In this document: piece after piece, positions 63,735 through 64,000 of the stretch
Numbering within the stretch: position 1 is the first letter of the stretch
Layout: every line of letters starts with the position of its first letter
From: Bhargavaea ullalensis
GTDB taxonomy: Bacteria; Bacillota; Bacilli; Bacillales_A; Planococcaceae
Assembly (NCBI RefSeq): GCF_040545425.1
Contig: NZ_JBEPLW010000001.1
Direction: 5' to 3' (one strand)
DNA length: 64,000 nt
The notes under the pieces: model-generated
What the model was told of the DNA's origin: nothing
Database searches by the model: none
Seen by the model: the letters and a program-made list of their open reading frames with translations, nothing else
Translations under genes and position numbers: made by a program

Positions 63735-63743
63735 TGGTATAAT
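63735..63743 (+). promoter_or_regulatory. Extended -10 promoter of the exporter gene
   Basis: TGGTATAAT: a consensus TATAAT at 63738-63743 with the TGn extension. No good -35 is seen. GGATCC-containing arms of the following leader can pair (CGGATCC with GGATCCG). Confidence 0.55.
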
Positions 63744-63839
63744 CTGCGGAACATGCGGATCCATTCCGGGGAAGGTGCAGGCAGGGGAAGACCTGACCGG
63801 ATCCGGTAAACCGGAGTGTACCAGAAAGTGGGCGAGATC

Positions 63840-64000
63840 ATGGCAGAAACAGAAACGTTCGATTTCAGAAAGAATATTCCGCTGTTCGCCGTCCTTTTAT
63901 CGGGCGCGTTCATCACAATCCTGAACCAGACACTCGTCGCGACTGCGCTGCCGCCGATCATGCATGATTTCGGCATCACCGAAAGCACGGTCCAGTGGCT
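63840..64000 (+). CDS. MFS exporter of the DHA2 (EmrB/QacA) type, N-terminal part (cut by window end)
   Basis: The first 53 codons and part of the next are present. After a short polar start, the first membrane segment reads IPLFAVLLSGAFITILNQTL and continues VATALPPIMHDFGI. The LNQTLVATALPPIM pattern is typical of 14-helix drug/proton antiporters of the DHA2 family. The ATG at 63840 has only a weak GGGCGAG upstream. The rest lies outside the window. Confidence 0.8.
   Translation, partial: MAETETFDFRKNIPLFAVLLSGAFITILNQTLVATALPPIMHDFGITESTVQW

Overview
The window is GC-rich Bacillota DNA, very probably from a pink or orange member of the Planococcaceae/Caryophanaceae (for example Bhargavaea, Planococcus or Sporosarcina relatives). 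This rests on the Bacillus-type rpoBC-str-S10-spc-alpha gene order, the short zinc-type S14, T-box and cre control of branched-chain amino-acid genes, and a staphyloxanthin-type C30 carotenoid cluster. The genus is an inference; no rRNA or tRNA gene lies in the window.

Layout. 1-8.9 kb: end of rplJ, rplL, an RsmC-type methyltransferase, rpoB and rpoC. 9.0-10.4 kb: compound non-coding array of 20- and 21-bp tandem repeats. 10.6-15.3 kb: ybxF, rpsL, rpsG, fusA, tuf. 15.5-16.2 kb: a second array of 36 repeats at an exact 20-bp period, then a C-rich G-poor tract. 16.6-27.0 kb: ilvD, a T-box riboswitch, ilvB-ilvH-ilvC-leuA-leuB-leuC-leuD. 27.1-27.8 kb: a third 20-bp array, an inverted-repeat element and a 21-bp array. 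27.96-29.3 kb: a NhaC-like antiporter. 29.6-43.8 kb: the S10-spc-alpha ribosomal superoperon with secY, adk, infA and rpoA but without map. 44.05-44.2 kb: a fifth repeat family. 44.3-48.6 kb: ECF transporter module, truA, rplM-rpsI. 48.7-55.7 kb: accessory genes (membrane protein, DUF4256 protein, FAD monooxygenase, Ntn amidase with a divergent MerR regulator, an Hsp33 with an ATA start in an operon with a TipAS-type MerR regulator, a SET-domain protein, an SDR). 55.9-63.7 kb: an isolated prenyl synthase-like gene and the crtN-crtM-crtP-crtQ-crtO operon, divergent from a CarH/LitR-like regulator with TTGTACAA operators between them. 63.8-64.0 kb: start of a DHA2-type drug exporter.

How it works together. 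The first 49 kb is core transcription and translation machinery plus the pathway for isoleucine, valine and leucine. ilvD carries the operon promoter with a perfect CcpA cre site and a CodY-like box, while the T-box after ilvD gates only the downstream genes. The crt operon should make a glycosylated, acylated C30 carotenoid acid and is probably controlled by the adjacent CarH-like repressor.

The least explained content is the set of intergenic arrays. Five sequence families share a 20- or 21-bp period (about two helical turns), an invariant core and a variable spacer. They sit between the terminator of one highly expressed operon and the promoter of the next.
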